A stretch of 64,000 nucleotides of DNA, from assembly GCA_019638625.1 (NCBI GenBank), contig JAHBTK010000008.1, positions 124,001-188,000 of the forward strand, read 5' to 3'. The notes under the pieces were generated by a model. It was given only the letters and a program-made list of their open reading frames with translations. It was not told where the DNA came from and ran no database searches. Below, piece by piece: positions 18,396-27,522 of the stretch. The stretch comes from Chitinophagaceae bacterium (GTDB lineage Bacteria; Bacteroidota; Bacteroidia; Chitinophagales; Chitinophagaceae). How positions within the stretch are numbered: the first letter of the stretch is position 1; each line of letters starts with the position of its first letter. A program made the position numbers and the translations under genes.

Positions 18396-19529
18396 ATGAA
18401 AAAAAATCTCCTTTTTCTTATACTGAGTACCGTAGGGTTGTCTGCCGCGCTCTTTCCCTTTCCGGCAAAAGCGCAGGAACAGGCTATCCTGGCGATCGGC
18501 GCCGGTGCGCCGGATTTTAAACTGAAAGGCGTAGACAACAAAACCTACACACTGGCATCTTTCAGTGATAAAAAAATCCTGGTAGTTATATTCACCTGCA
18601 ACCACTGCCCCACCGCGCAAGCTTACGAAGACCGGATCATAAAGCTCCATGAAAACTATAAAAACAAGGGAGTGGCAGTAGTAGCCATCAGCCCCAATGA
18701 TCCAAAATCAATTACATTAAATGAATTAGGTTACTCCGACCTGAGTGATTCGTTTGAAGAAATGAAAATAAGGGCTAAGGAAAAGCAGTTCCTGTTTCCC
18801 TACCTGTACGACGGTGATAGCCAGGAAATTTCCCGGGCCTACGGACCCGTAGCTACTCCTCATGTTTTCATTTTTGACGCCAACCGGAAGCTGCGCTACC
18901 AGGGACGTATAGACGACGTTGAAAACCCGGCGAAGACTCCCAACAACTTTAATACGATAGATGCCATAGAATCTCTTTTAGCCGGCAAAGCCGTAGCTGT
19001 ACCCACCACGAGGGTGTTCGGCTGTTCCGTAAAATGGACCGAAAAAAACAGTTACCAGGAAAAACTGGCGGCGGAGTGGGCAAAAGAACCAGTCACCCTG
19101 GAGCAAATTGATGCCGAGGGAGTAAAAAACCTATTAAAAAACAACAGCGATAAACTGCGGTTAATAAATGTGTGGGCAACCTGGTGTGGACCCTGTATAA
19201 AAGAGTTTCCTGATTTCATCACCATCAATCGCATGTTTCGCGGCAGGGACTTCGAATTTATCAGCATCAGCGCCGACGAAGAACACCGGCAGGAAAAAGC
19301 GCTGAAATTTCTGAAGGATAAGCAGGCATCCAACAAGAACTACATTTTTAACGGCCCGGATAAATATGAATTAATGGACGCCATTGATAAAAAATGGGCA
19401 GGCGGACTTCCTTACACCATCATTGTGGAGCCCGGGGGAAAGATCGTGTATGCAAAACAGGGGATCATTAATCCTCAGCAAATCAAAAGAACAATCGTAG
19501 ACCATCCGCTCATAGGAAGGTTTTACTAG
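18396..19529 (+). CDS. exported two-domain redoxin (AhpC/TSA-like plus TlpA-like)
   Basis: A 377-residue exported protein with signal peptide ending AKAQEQ and two thioredoxin folds in tandem. Domain 1 (about 35-190) is a peroxiredoxin-like redoxin with C68-NH-C71 in VVIFTCNHCPTAQAYEDR, a form common in standalone Bacteroidota redoxins. Domain 2 (about 235-375) is TlpA/ResA-like with the active site WATWC264-GP-C267. It is probably a periplasmic thiol-disulfide protein; partners are unknown. It is divergent from the thr operon and not part of it. The two active sites in one chain suggest electron relay between domains (inference). Confidence 0.85.
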   Translation: MKKNLLFLILSTVGLSAALFPFPAKAQEQAILAIGAGAPDFKLKGVDNKTYTLASFSDKKILVVIFTCNHCPTAQAYEDRIIKLHENYKNKGVAVVAISPNDPKSITLNELGYSDLSDSFEEMKIRAKEKQFLFPYLYDGDSQEISRAYGPVATPHVFIFDANRKLRYQGRIDDVENPAKTPNNFNTIDAIESLLAGKAVAVPTTRVFGCSVKWTEKNSYQEKLAAEWAKEPVTLEQIDAEGVKNLLKNNSDKLRLINVWATWCGPCIKEFPDFITINRMFRGRDFEFISISADEEHRQEKALKFLKDKQASNKNYIFNGPDKYELMDAIDKKWAGGLPYTIIVEPGGKIVYAKQGIINPQQIKRTIVDHPLIGRFY

Positions 19530-19571
19530 AGTCAACGAAGGCGATGAGATAATTTCCTTACCATAGAAAAC

Positions 19572-20585
19572 TCATTTCTGCATAAAACCCATCAGTTCAT
19601 CTATCATGTCCGCCGAGCCGACAAAGAAGGGACAACGCTGGTGAATATGATCAGGTTGTATTTCCAGCGTCCGGCCGTTGCCATCCGTGGCTTTACCTCC
19701 CGCGATTTCCGTAATAAAAGCCATCGGGTTGCATTCATAGCACAAACGCAGTTTCCCATTGGGCTTGTCCGAAACAGCGGGATAAAAGAAAACTCCGCCT
19801 TTTAACAGGTTACGGTGAGTATCTGCTACCATACATCCGTAATAACGGTTCCACAAGGGACCTGATTTATTTTCGGGAGAAATACAGAAGTCAACATAAG
19901 CCCTTAGTTTTTCTTCTATAAAATGGTAGTAGCGGTTATCAAAAGAATAAAACGGACCATGCGACGGAAACCTGAGATCGGGATGGCTGAGATAGAATTC
20001 ACCTATCGCATTGTCGAGTGTAAAACCATTCACGCCCCTGCGTGTAGCATACACCAGGATAGTGGAGGAACCATACAGAACATAACCGGCGGCCACCTGC
20101 CGGGTTCCGGGCTGTAAAAAATCCCGGAGCTCAGCCGGTTTTCCCAGTTCTGAAACCCGTTTATATATGCTAAAGATACTTCCGATAGTAATATTAATAT
20201 CTATATTGCCCGAACCGTCAACCGGATCCATCAGCAATACATATTTGGAGCGGTTGCTCCTAGCGTCGTCAAACACCGTAATCTCCTCGTCTTCCTCCGA
20301 TGCCACACCCGCGCAGTTGATCCCTGCGCGTAATACCTCTTTAAATACATTATTGGCATATACATCCAGCTTTTGCACTTCTTCTCCCTGTATATTCCTG
20401 CCGCCTTCAGCACCAAGAATATCGGCAATTCCCGCCCTGTTTATTTCGTAGTTAACTCTTTTGGCAGCCAACCCTATCCCCCTCAGTAATCCTGATAGTT
20501 CTCCCGTAGCATGGGGAAACATTCTGAGCTGCTGGATCGTAAACTCATCCAGGGTCATAAACTGGCTGTTTTGCTGCATATACAT
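19572..20585 (-). CDS. fbp: class I fructose-1,6-bisphosphatase
   Basis: Hydrolyses fructose-1,6-bisphosphate to fructose-6-phosphate in gluconeogenesis. The 337-residue protein carries the metal-binding core LMDPVDGSGNIDINITIGSI near residues 123-142, the upstream acidic motif ASEEDEE, YGSSTILVY, and the sugar-binding YVDFCISPENKSGP/RYYGCMVADTHR region. The length matches the family. It is convergent with the redoxin gene and divergent from the T9SS cargo gene. ATG 20585 is used; ATG 20579 is an equal alternative. Confidence 0.96.
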   Translation of the reverse strand: MYMQQNSQFMTLDEFTIQQLRMFPHATGELSGLLRGIGLAAKRVNYEINRAGIADILGAEGGRNIQGEEVQKLDVYANNVFKEVLRAGINCAGVASEEDEEITVFDDARSNRSKYVLLMDPVDGSGNIDINITIGSIFSIYKRVSELGKPAELRDFLQPGTRQVAAGYVLYGSSTILVYATRRGVNGFTLDNAIGEFYLSHPDLRFPSHGPFYSFDNRYYHFIEEKLRAYVDFCISPENKSGPLWNRYYGCMVADTHRNLLKGGVFFYPAVSDKPNGKLRLCYECNPMAFITEIAGGKATDGNGRTLEIQPDHIHQRCPFFVGSADMIDELMGFMQK

Positions 20586-20756
20586 TCTAAATTAACAAAT
20601 GATAACCGATTAGCTGCAAATATCAGGAACACCCTGATAAGGACGATTATAGCCGGCTATTGAAAACCAGATATCTCTCTACCGGGCAAATAAGTGTTTA
20701 CACCGACTTTATATGGTTTTACATCTAAAAATAAGTGTTTCCCCTGATCTGCCGTA

Positions 20757-20764
20757 TATTTTTG
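20757..20764 (+). promoter_or_regulatory. -7 promoter box for the T9SS cargo gene
   Basis: TATTTTTG is a perfect TAnnTTTG, with a near-match GTG at the -33 position 19 bases upstream. It lies inside the longest possible frame of the downstream gene and so supports the internal ATG at 20836 as the start. Confidence 0.45.
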
Positions 20765-20835
20765 CATTACTTATCGGTATCAGCCGTAAGCTAACCTTTG
20801 AAAAAGACCAAATTGTTAACCCGAAAACGGGAGTT

Positions 20836-22404
20836 ATGAAAAGAATTATTACAGTTTTTTGGGTCGTTTGCTTAAACACATTGTTTGCTACCGCCCAAAG
20901 TACATATGTCAATAACGGCAACTCGGCTAACTATACATTCGCCGCCGGAGACAGCCTTTACATAGCTTCCGGTACCTACACAGGCACTATCAATTGCTGG
21001 GTAGCCAACACAAAGATCACGGTGGCCGCAGGCGCCAGTTTTCAACCGGCTGCTATTAACGGATACAGGAGCAGGTACATCGTTAACGGAACTGCCATTT
21101 TACCCAATTTGAATTCAGGCGCCGGATTTCAGTTATATAATTATGGTACAGTAACCTTTACCGGGAGTGCCGCGGTGAACAGTGAAGCAAGCATCTATAA
21201 TTATCATGATGCTTCTCTTAGCTTCGCCGGAAATTTTGCCATCAATTCCAGCAGTTATTTCCAGAATAACGGACAGGTAAATATTTCAGGCAGTTTCAAT
21301 GTAAACTCTTCCTCTACTATTCATAATACTATGGCTATTTCAATGGGTGGCAACTTCAGTATAAGCAATGGACAGGTAACAAACAGCGGGTTATTTTTTG
21401 CAGCGGGATCCATCACTTTTTCAGGAAACACTGTTTTTACCAACACCTGCCGCACTATTTCACAACAAGGAATTACTTTTTATAATCCAACAGTATATAA
21501 CAGCGGGTTGATCTGGGCATCCAATGCCACCAACAACTCTTCCTTTACCAACCATGCTACCATAACGAATTCGGGAAACGGCGTGATCAAAACCGTTGCC
21601 TTTACCAACTACGGACACATCAGGGGCAATGGTAACATGTACATTACCGGTGCAAGCACCCTGGGCGGCGGCGCCTCGGTTGGGATAAACACCACTACCA
21701 GCGACCAGTTGAGGATTTATACCGTCAATCGTGTCAGCACTGCCAGGATATTCGACAACCAATGGGGAACCGTACACGCAAGCGCTTTTTATGCGATCAT
21801 TGCCGCTCCGGATACACTCACCCCCTCCAATTATGGTTGTTCACTTGAATATGCACCCCATATCATATTGCCGGTACAATGGAACAGCTTTTCCGTAGTA
21901 TTGTCTGAAAATACTCCGGTATTAAACTGGTCGTTGCAATCAGATGAAGTAACTACATTTGAAATAGAACGCAGTTTGAACGGAAAAGATTTTACCTATC
22001 TGACAACCGTTGAAGATCAAAATAGTTTTAAGGACTTTTTTACACCTGAAGCCACAACTGTTTATTATAGGATAAAGGCACTAACCCCCGACGGCGCCCA
22101 AAAGTATTCCGATGTCAAAACCGTAAGACTTACCGGGGCCCGTACCGCTGCCGCTTACCGGATGTTTCCGAATCCTTTCCTGCAGCATTTCAGTATCGCC
22201 TATACCGCTCCGGGAAAAAGTAGTGTTTCCGTAATAGTAACGGCTACAACCGGGCATATTTTGTATCATAAAAAACATGCCGTGGTCAGCGGTAACAACC
22301 AGCTTGAAATCAGAGAGGGGGGATCCTGGAATAAGGGAATTTATTTTGTGCAGATCATTGACGAGAGCGGAAAAGGTCATTCTTCGATAATAACAAAACA
22401 ATAG
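20836..22404 (+). CDS. secreted protein with type A T9SS sorting domain
   Basis: A 522-residue exported protein with signal peptide MKRIITVFWVVCLNTLFATA then QS. The body is rich in Asn, Ser, Gly and Thr with repeated short beta strands (for example FTGSAAVNSEASIYNY, SFAGNFAINSSSYF), suggesting a beta-helix or adhesin-like fold. From about residue 350 there is a fibronectin-like segment (WSLQSDEVTTFEIERSLNGK). The last about 80 residues form a T9SS type A sorting domain (YRMFPNPF, then GIYFVQIID and a final KQ). It is therefore exported by the T9SS that includes the gldKLM genes here. The specific function is unknown. Start chosen on signal peptide and promoter. Confidence 0.82.
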   Translation: MKRIITVFWVVCLNTLFATAQSTYVNNGNSANYTFAAGDSLYIASGTYTGTINCWVANTKITVAAGASFQPAAINGYRSRYIVNGTAILPNLNSGAGFQLYNYGTVTFTGSAAVNSEASIYNYHDASLSFAGNFAINSSSYFQNNGQVNISGSFNVNSSSTIHNTMAISMGGNFSISNGQVTNSGLFFAAGSITFSGNTVFTNTCRTISQQGITFYNPTVYNSGLIWASNATNNSSFTNHATITNSGNGVIKTVAFTNYGHIRGNGNMYITGASTLGGGASVGINTTTSDQLRIYTVNRVSTARIFDNQWGTVHASAFYAIIAAPDTLTPSNYGCSLEYAPHIILPVQWNSFSVVLSENTPVLNWSLQSDEVTTFEIERSLNGKDFTYLTTVEDQNSFKDFFTPEATTVYYRIKALTPDGAQKYSDVKTVRLTGARTAAAYRMFPNPFLQHFSIAYTAPGKSSVSVIVTATTGHILYHKKHAVVSGNNQLEIREGGSWNKGIYFVQIIDESGKGHSSIITKQ

Positions 22405-22435
22405 GGATGATAATTTCAGGGTTGCCCGCGGGATG

Positions 22436-23347
22436 TTACAATTCCTCAAGTGTTACCTTTTTTTTGCCGGTATCCAGTAAATACTCCACTCCGCATTTTA
22501 ATGCATAGTTGCGTTTGGTGTGACTAACCGGAAAATTCATGCACACAGGATAGTTGTATTCAGCCACCGCGTCCTTCACTATCTCATAAATAGTTTTTCC
22601 AAACGGTCTCTCTGTATCTTTCATATCCGAAAACCCGCCCACGATCAATCCGTTCAGCCGGCTAAGTTTACCCGCCCGCTTCAACTGTAGCAGCATACGA
22701 TCCGCGCTATAGAGATACTCTCCCACATCTTCTATAAACAAAATTTTACCGGTGGTATCTGCATCAGACGGGGTGCCGATAAGATGCGCCAGTAAAGACA
22801 GGTTTCCACCCGTTAAACGGCCTTTTGTTATTCCCAAACGGTTAAGTCTGTGCGTAGCAGAACTGTAGCTGGCTTTGTTTCCCCGGAGGGCATCCCGAAG
22901 CGACAACACATACCGGCTTTTGTTCCCCCCATCATTAAATGCCGCCGCCATCGGCGCATGCAGTGTAGCTACTTTACAACGGCTGTTGATATGGGAGTGC
23001 AGTACGGTAATATCGCTAAAGCCAATTACCCATTTTGGATGCTTTCTGAATTTCCTGAAATCGGCGAAATCAATAATGCGACTTACTCCATATCCGCCCC
23101 GTCCGCATAATACCGCCTTAACGGAATTGTCGTCGAGCATTTGTTGAAAATCATGCAGCCGCTCCGCATCCGTACCTGAAAAATAAGTGCGCGAACTACC
23201 GCCAACGGTACTCCCTGTTTTTACATTGTATCCCCAGCGGCGCAGGGTGGCAATGCATGTTTCTACCTTCTCCCGGGCCATATACCCCGCCGGGCAGGTA
23301 ATACCGATCGTATCCCCTTCTTTCAGATATGGTGGTAATTGTATCAT
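22436..23347 (-). CDS. S66 LD-carboxypeptidase, cytosolic paralogue
   Basis: Peptidase family S66 cleaves the terminal D-Ala from muropeptide tetrapeptides during cell-wall recycling. The 303-residue protein has DTIGITCPAGY at the N-terminus, CGRGGYGVSRIIDFADF, the nucleophile elbow VIGFSDITVLHSH (Ser), GGNLSLLAHLIGTPS, LFIEDVGEYLYSADRML with the catalytic Glu, and NFPVSHTKRNYAL with the His. No signal peptide is seen, so it should act in the cytosol like LdcA. It starts 4 bases after the stop of a close paralogue. Confidence 0.92.
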   Translation of the reverse strand: MIQLPPYLKEGDTIGITCPAGYMAREKVETCIATLRRWGYNVKTGSTVGGSSRTYFSGTDAERLHDFQQMLDDNSVKAVLCGRGGYGVSRIIDFADFRKFRKHPKWVIGFSDITVLHSHINSRCKVATLHAPMAAAFNDGGNKSRYVLSLRDALRGNKASYSSATHRLNRLGITKGRLTGGNLSLLAHLIGTPSDADTTGKILFIEDVGEYLYSADRMLLQLKRAGKLSRLNGLIVGGFSDMKDTERPFGKTIYEIVKDAVAEYNYPVCMNFPVSHTKRNYALKCGVEYLLDTGKKKVTLEEL

Positions 23348-23351
23348 AATA

Positions 23352-24368
23352 TCATACTTCTGCCAGTTCTACCTTATTTTTTGTTACACTAAGCCTATGC
23401 AGAGTACCGCATTTTATCGCATAGTTATTTTTCTGATGCCCCACCGGAAAGTCGAAACAAACGGGATAATCGTACTCTTTCACTGCTTCTTCCACAATCT
23501 CATAAAGCGTTCTGCCAAATTCTTCTCCCGGCTCATCCGGTTTTATCCTGAATCCGCCTATGATCAGTCCTTTTAACTGTGCCAGCTTGCCGGTTCGTTT
23601 AAGATTCCAGAACATACGATCCACGCTGTAGAGATATTCGCCCGCGTCTTCAAGAAACAGGATCTTACCGGCTGTTTTAATTTCAGATTTAGTTCCCGAA
23701 AGGTTTTCTATGGTTTTCAGATTGCCTCCTATCAATGTTGCTTCTGAAACACCGGTTCTGTTCCGCTCGTTTAAAGGCGCCGTATATTTCATTTTCACGC
23801 CTGTTATGGCATCTTTTATCGAGGCAATGGTTTCAGTCTGCAGCCTATCTGCCCCTGCCGGATCCCCTGGAAAACTGTTGCACATTTTTGAGTGTACTGT
23901 CGCCACCCTGAAATTGGCGTTTATATGACAATGTAATACGGTTATATCACTGAACCCTATGATCCATTTCGGTTTGCCGGCTAATCGGCTAAAGTTTATT
24001 TTGTCTATTATCCGAACGGTCCCGTAGCCACCGCGGGCGCAAAGGATCGCTTTTACCGCAGCATCGTCCAGCAGTAGCTGAAAATCCCGGCTTCGTTCCT
24101 CATCGCTTCCTCCAAAACTGAAATCTCTTTTTCCGATCGTGTTGCCCAACCTTACCTTAAACCCCCAAGCTTCCAATTGCCGGATCGCCGGCTGCAGGTC
24201 GTCAGGAGTAATGAATCCTGCCGGGGATGTTATTCCTATGGTATCTCCCCGGTTTAACGCTGGTGGCACAACTAAGACCTGCTGAAACTCCCCTGTGCCG
24301 GCATTTTGGATTGTTGCAGGAATAAACCCTGCGGACACAATAGAAGATAAAAATTGCTTTCGTTTCAT
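23352..24368 (-). CDS. S66 LD-carboxypeptidase, exported paralogue
   Basis: Second S66 peptidase, 338 residues, clearly paralogous to the next gene: same order of CARGGYGTVRIID, WIIGFSDITVLHCH (nucleophile Ser), GGNLKTIENLSGT, LFLEDAGEYLYSVDRM and DFPVGHQKNNYAIKCG. It has an extra N-terminal segment MKRKQFLSSIVSAGFIPAT that looks like a signal peptide. One copy may therefore work in the periplasm and the other in the cytosol (inference). The stop is 4 bases before the downstream paralogue, indicating a tandem duplication and a shared transcript. Confidence 0.9.
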   Translation of the reverse strand: MKRKQFLSSIVSAGFIPATIQNAGTGEFQQVLVVPPALNRGDTIGITSPAGFITPDDLQPAIRQLEAWGFKVRLGNTIGKRDFSFGGSDEERSRDFQLLLDDAAVKAILCARGGYGTVRIIDKINFSRLAGKPKWIIGFSDITVLHCHINANFRVATVHSKMCNSFPGDPAGADRLQTETIASIKDAITGVKMKYTAPLNERNRTGVSEATLIGGNLKTIENLSGTKSEIKTAGKILFLEDAGEYLYSVDRMFWNLKRTGKLAQLKGLIIGGFRIKPDEPGEEFGRTLYEIVEEAVKEYDYPVCFDFPVGHQKNNYAIKCGTLHRLSVTKNKVELAEV

Positions 24369-24387
24369 CGTATCCCCTGAGTTTTTG

Positions 24388-24459
24388 TTAATTCGTCACC
24401 CGGAGAAACGTTTTCAGAATAGCGGCAATATTCTTCGCCTGTGTTTCGTGTGAAGACAT
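24388..24459 (-). CDS. possible 23-residue ORF upstream of the S66 pair
   Basis: ATG at 24459 to TAA at 24390-24388 encodes MSSHETQAKNIAAILKTFLR plus three more residues, ending 19 bases before the S66 start, in the same direction. An in-frame TAA stands five codons upstream of the ATG, so it is not the tail of a longer frame. It could be a small protein or translated leader, or chance. Nothing in its composition marks it as an attenuator. Confidence 0.2.
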   Translation of the reverse strand: MSSHETQAKNIAAILKTFLRVTN

Positions 24460-24731
24460 AAGATAGTTGTTTTAATAATTTAAACCAGTTGCAAAATAAG
24501 AAAAACTATCTCTTTTGAGCCTGCCGGAAGCCAGATATTGTTTATATTATCTCTGCAGAAACTTAAAAAAATTCAGGTATTCATTATTATTTCTTAACAA
24601 GATTTGCTAATATTGTTTGGTATTTGTTTTTGGAAATATTATTCTTTACCCTTTTGCCAAAACGGAACCCTACAGAAATTCACCCGTAAGTTTGTTCCTA
24701 TTAGTATTTATTTACGATAAAACCTTATCTG
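24460..24731. other. intergenic region before the NarL-type regulator
   Basis: AT-rich divergent spacer between the S66 pair (with its small frame) and the response regulator. Several TTTG and TATT words occur, but I find no exact TAnnTTTG at correct spacing and no strong hairpin. Nothing else is supported here. Confidence 0.4.
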
Positions 24732-25388
24732 ATGCAATTTCATACGCCATTAGAAAAGAAGATTACAATTCTTATTGTTGACGACCATAAACTAATCAGG
24801 GATACATGGTCATTTATCCTTAACAGCGACTCCCGTTTCCAGGTAATTGCCGAAACCGATACCGGCAGAGAAGCCATTCAGCTTTCAGAAAAAAAGAATC
24901 CCGATATTATATTAATGGACATTAACATGAGCCCCATGAACGGCTTTGAGGCTACCAAGGAGATCCTGAAAACCTCAACCCATCCAAAGATAATTGGTGT
25001 ATCAATGCATTCCCAACCAGCATATGCCAAAAAAATGCTGCAGATGGGAGCCGTTGGATATATTACAAAAAACTCTTCAAAAGAAGAGATGATCAATGCC
25101 ATCTGCAAAGTGGCGGAAGGCAAGAAATATGTCTGCAACGAAGTCAAATCTATCCTTTCGGAACAAATGCTGGAAGACAGCCAGCAGCCTGATATTAACC
25201 TGCTGTCGCAAAGAGAGGTGGAAATTATTGACCTTATCAAGCAAGGGCAGTCTTCCCGGGAAATCGCAGAACAACTGGATATTACTTTGAAAACGGTGGA
25301 GGTTCACCGGCATAATATCCTGAAAAAACTAAATCTGAAAAATACGGCGGCGCTCGTCAATTTTATTAACAACGCGGGTATCGGCTAA
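24732..25388 (+). CDS. NarL/LuxR-type response regulator (orphan)
   Basis: A 218-residue two-domain DNA-binding response regulator. The receiver domain (about 10-130) has the acidic pair D17-D18, the phosphoacceptor D63 in IILMDINMSP, and the conserved lysine in GYITKNSS. The C-terminal LuxR helix-turn-helix (about 150-215) has LSQREVEIIDLIKQGQSSRE then IAEQLDITLKTVEVHRHNIL. No histidine kinase is adjacent. It is followed after 46 bases by a nitrilase-family gene and nagA on the same strand. These could share a transcript, although nothing links their functions directly. Targets are unknown. Confidence 0.92.
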   Translation: MQFHTPLEKKITILIVDDHKLIRDTWSFILNSDSRFQVIAETDTGREAIQLSEKKNPDIILMDINMSPMNGFEATKEILKTSTHPKIIGVSMHSQPAYAKKMLQMGAVGYITKNSSKEEMINAICKVAEGKKYVCNEVKSILSEQMLEDSQQPDINLLSQREVEIIDLIKQGQSSREIAEQLDITLKTVEVHRHNILKKLNLKNTAALVNFINNAGIG

Positions 25389-25434
25389 AAAATGCAGTAA
25401 ATAGTTTAGCTTGCAGGGCTATCAAGTTCCTGTC

Positions 25435-26220
25435 ATGTCAACGCTTTCAGTTACTATAATTCAAACACGGCTTTTCTGGGAAGACAAGGCTTCCAACCTC
25501 CAAATGTTGCAGGAAAAGATTGAATCTGTTGCCGCCGGCGAAGTTGTTGTTTTACCCGAAATGTTCAGCACCGGCTTCAGCATGAATCCCGAACCTTTAG
25601 CCGAGACCATGGATGGAGATACTATTGCCTGGATGAAGGACATGGCCATCAAAAAGCGCATGATCATAACAGGTAGTCTCATCATCACTGAAAACGGGCA
25701 TTACTACAACCGGCTGATCTGGATGCTCCCTAACGGCGCCTATGGTTATTATGACAAACGGCATCTTTTTTCCTATGCCGGCGAAGACAAACACTATCTG
25801 CCGGGAAATAAACGCCTGGTCGCTTCCGTAAAAGGCTGGAAGGTCAACCTCCAGGTTTGTTATGATCTGCGGTTTCCCGTATGGGCACGCCAAACCACTC
25901 AGGACACTCCCGAATATGATGTGTTAATTTATGTGGCCAATTGGCCGCAACGGCGAAACCAGGCCTGGAAAACCCTGCTGCAGGCACGGGCGATAGAGAA
26001 CCAGAGTTATGTAGTGGGTGTGAACAGGGTAGGCAACGACGGCAATAATATCTATCACAGCGGCGACTCCATGATCATTGATCCATTGGGATCCATCCTG
26101 TATCACAAGGAGGATAGCGAAGACATAAGCACGCATATTTTAGACAAAAAAACATTACACGAAACCAGGGAAAGGTTTCCCTTCTGGAAGGATGGAGATC
26201 GTTTTCTGCTGGAAGGATAA
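25435..26220 (+). CDS. carbon-nitrogen hydrolase (omega-amidase/YafV-like)
   Basis: Nitrilase-superfamily amidohydrolase of 261 residues. The Glu-Lys-Cys triad is visible: E in VVLPEMFSTGFSMN, K in YYDKRHLFSYAGE, and C in VNLQVCYDLRFPVWAR. NWPQRRNQAWKTLLQARAIE and VGVNRVGNDGN are typical of the YafV/NIT2 branch, which hydrolyses alpha-keto-glutaramate or keto-succinamate (family knowledge, not proven here). ATG 25435 is used; a TTG eight codons earlier would add residues not seen in the family. It ends 9 bases before nagA. Confidence 0.9.
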   Translation: MSTLSVTIIQTRLFWEDKASNLQMLQEKIESVAAGEVVVLPEMFSTGFSMNPEPLAETMDGDTIAWMKDMAIKKRMIITGSLIITENGHYYNRLIWMLPNGAYGYYDKRHLFSYAGEDKHYLPGNKRLVASVKGWKVNLQVCYDLRFPVWARQTTQDTPEYDVLIYVANWPQRRNQAWKTLLQARAIENQSYVVGVNRVGNDGNNIYHSGDSMIIDPLGSILYHKEDSEDISTHILDKKTLHETRERFPFWKDGDRFLLEG

Positions 26221-26229
26221 TTATTTAAA

Positions 26230-27330
26230 ATGAGTAATACAGTTATTTACCGGAACTGCAGGATCTTTACCGGCTCCGAAACACTCACGGGCAAAGCGAT
26301 TGTAACACAGGGTAGCCTCATCAGATCAATTGTAGACGAAGACAATGTCTCAGAAAACGCAGAAGACCTTCACGGATTAAATATCGCCCCGGCATTTATT
26401 GATCTTCAGATCTACGGCGCCAACAACCATTTGTTCTCCGCCCATCCGGGTACGGAGGCAATTGCCCATACCTATAACTATTGTCTTGGCGGGGGTTGCT
26501 CGCAGTTTATGATCACTATGGCGACCAACAGTATTGAAATCTTTTTGCAGGGAATGGACGCGGTAAGGGACTATTGGCAGCAGGGTGGAAAAGGCCTGCT
26601 CGGGTTGCATCTTGAAGGCCCCTATATGAACCCGGTTAAAAAAGGAGCGCATATTGAAAAATATGTAAAAAAACCTACTGAAGAGGAAGTGAAGATGCTC
26701 CTGGAAAAAGGAAGAGGGATATTTAAAATGATCACCCTTGCCCCGGAAATCTGTGACGACAAAATAATCCACCTGCTCATTGACAACGGAATTATAGTAT
26801 CAGCAGGACATAGCAATGCTACTTACGAAGAGGCGCAAAAGGGATTTGCCGCCGGCATCCCCACCGCCACTCACCTGTTCAATGCCATGTCCCCCTTTCA
26901 AAGCAGGGAACCCGGCCTTGTGGGAGCCATTTATAATAACCCGGGAGTAAAGTCCAGCATCGTAGCGGATGGAGTGCATGTGGACTTCGTTTCCCTGAAG
27001 ATCAGTAAGCAGGTAATGGGCAACCGGCTTTTCTTTATCACCGACGCCGTAACCAACAGCGACCAGGGAGGGTATCAGCATATTTTTAAAGGAGACCGCT
27101 ATACGCTTCCCGATGGCACCCTGTCGGGATCGTCTTTAACAATGATGCAGTCAGTTAAAAATGTGATTCAACATGCCGGCATCCCGCTCGAAGAAGCGCT
27201 GCGGATGGCTTCTACCTACCCGGCGGAACTACTGAAAACCCCAACCCGTTACGGGAAAATTGCTCCTGGCTTCGCGGCTGAGTTTGTAGTTTTCGACGAC
27301 ACCCTGACAGTGAAGCAGGTAATTTGCTGA
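26230..27330 (+). CDS. nagA: N-acetylglucosamine-6-phosphate deacetylase
   Basis: Removes the acetyl group from GlcNAc-6-phosphate in amino-sugar and wall recycling. The 366-residue amidohydrolase shows APAFIDLQIYGANNHLFS near residue 50, HLEGPYMNPVKKGAH with the metal Glu, SAGHSNATYEEA, ATHLFNAMSPFQSREPG, ADGVHVDFV and the catalytic Asp in FITDAVTNSD. Length is slightly below average (usual about 380). It is tightly linked (9 bases) to the nitrilase-family gene. The two S66 carboxypeptidases nearby also fit wall recycling, though on the other strand. Confidence 0.94.
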   Translation: MSNTVIYRNCRIFTGSETLTGKAIVTQGSLIRSIVDEDNVSENAEDLHGLNIAPAFIDLQIYGANNHLFSAHPGTEAIAHTYNYCLGGGCSQFMITMATNSIEIFLQGMDAVRDYWQQGGKGLLGLHLEGPYMNPVKKGAHIEKYVKKPTEEEVKMLLEKGRGIFKMITLAPEICDDKIIHLLIDNGIIVSAGHSNATYEEAQKGFAAGIPTATHLFNAMSPFQSREPGLVGAIYNNPGVKSSIVADGVHVDFVSLKISKQVMGNRLFFITDAVTNSDQGGYQHIFKGDRYTLPDGTLSGSSLTMMQSVKNVIQHAGIPLEEALRMASTYPAELLKTPTRYGKIAPGFAAEFVVFDDTLTVKQVIC

Positions 27331-27469
27331 ACCGGCGGGCGACACTCCCGGCAGGTGAGAATCGATGCGGTGATTCCTGTATCATCCTCCAACAGAATAG
27401 AATATATCTGCAAACATTCCCGGGACACAACATTTTTCGGGAACGTCTGTATCATCCCCCGGAAAGCAA

Positions 27470-27498
27470 ATTGCCTCAGCGCTGAACGCTGAGGCAAT
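27470..27498 (-). terminator. hairpin terminator between nagA and rho
   Basis: A perfect 12-base-pair stem (ATTGCCTCAGCG / CGCTGAGGCAAT) with a 5-base loop lies 24 bases after the rho stop. Only a modest T-rich tract (TTGCTTT) follows on the minus strand. Its position suggests it ends rho transcription and may also stop read-through from nagA. Confidence 0.6.
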
Positions 27499-27522
27499 GC
27501 TCTATCAGAAGGAAACAGATTA

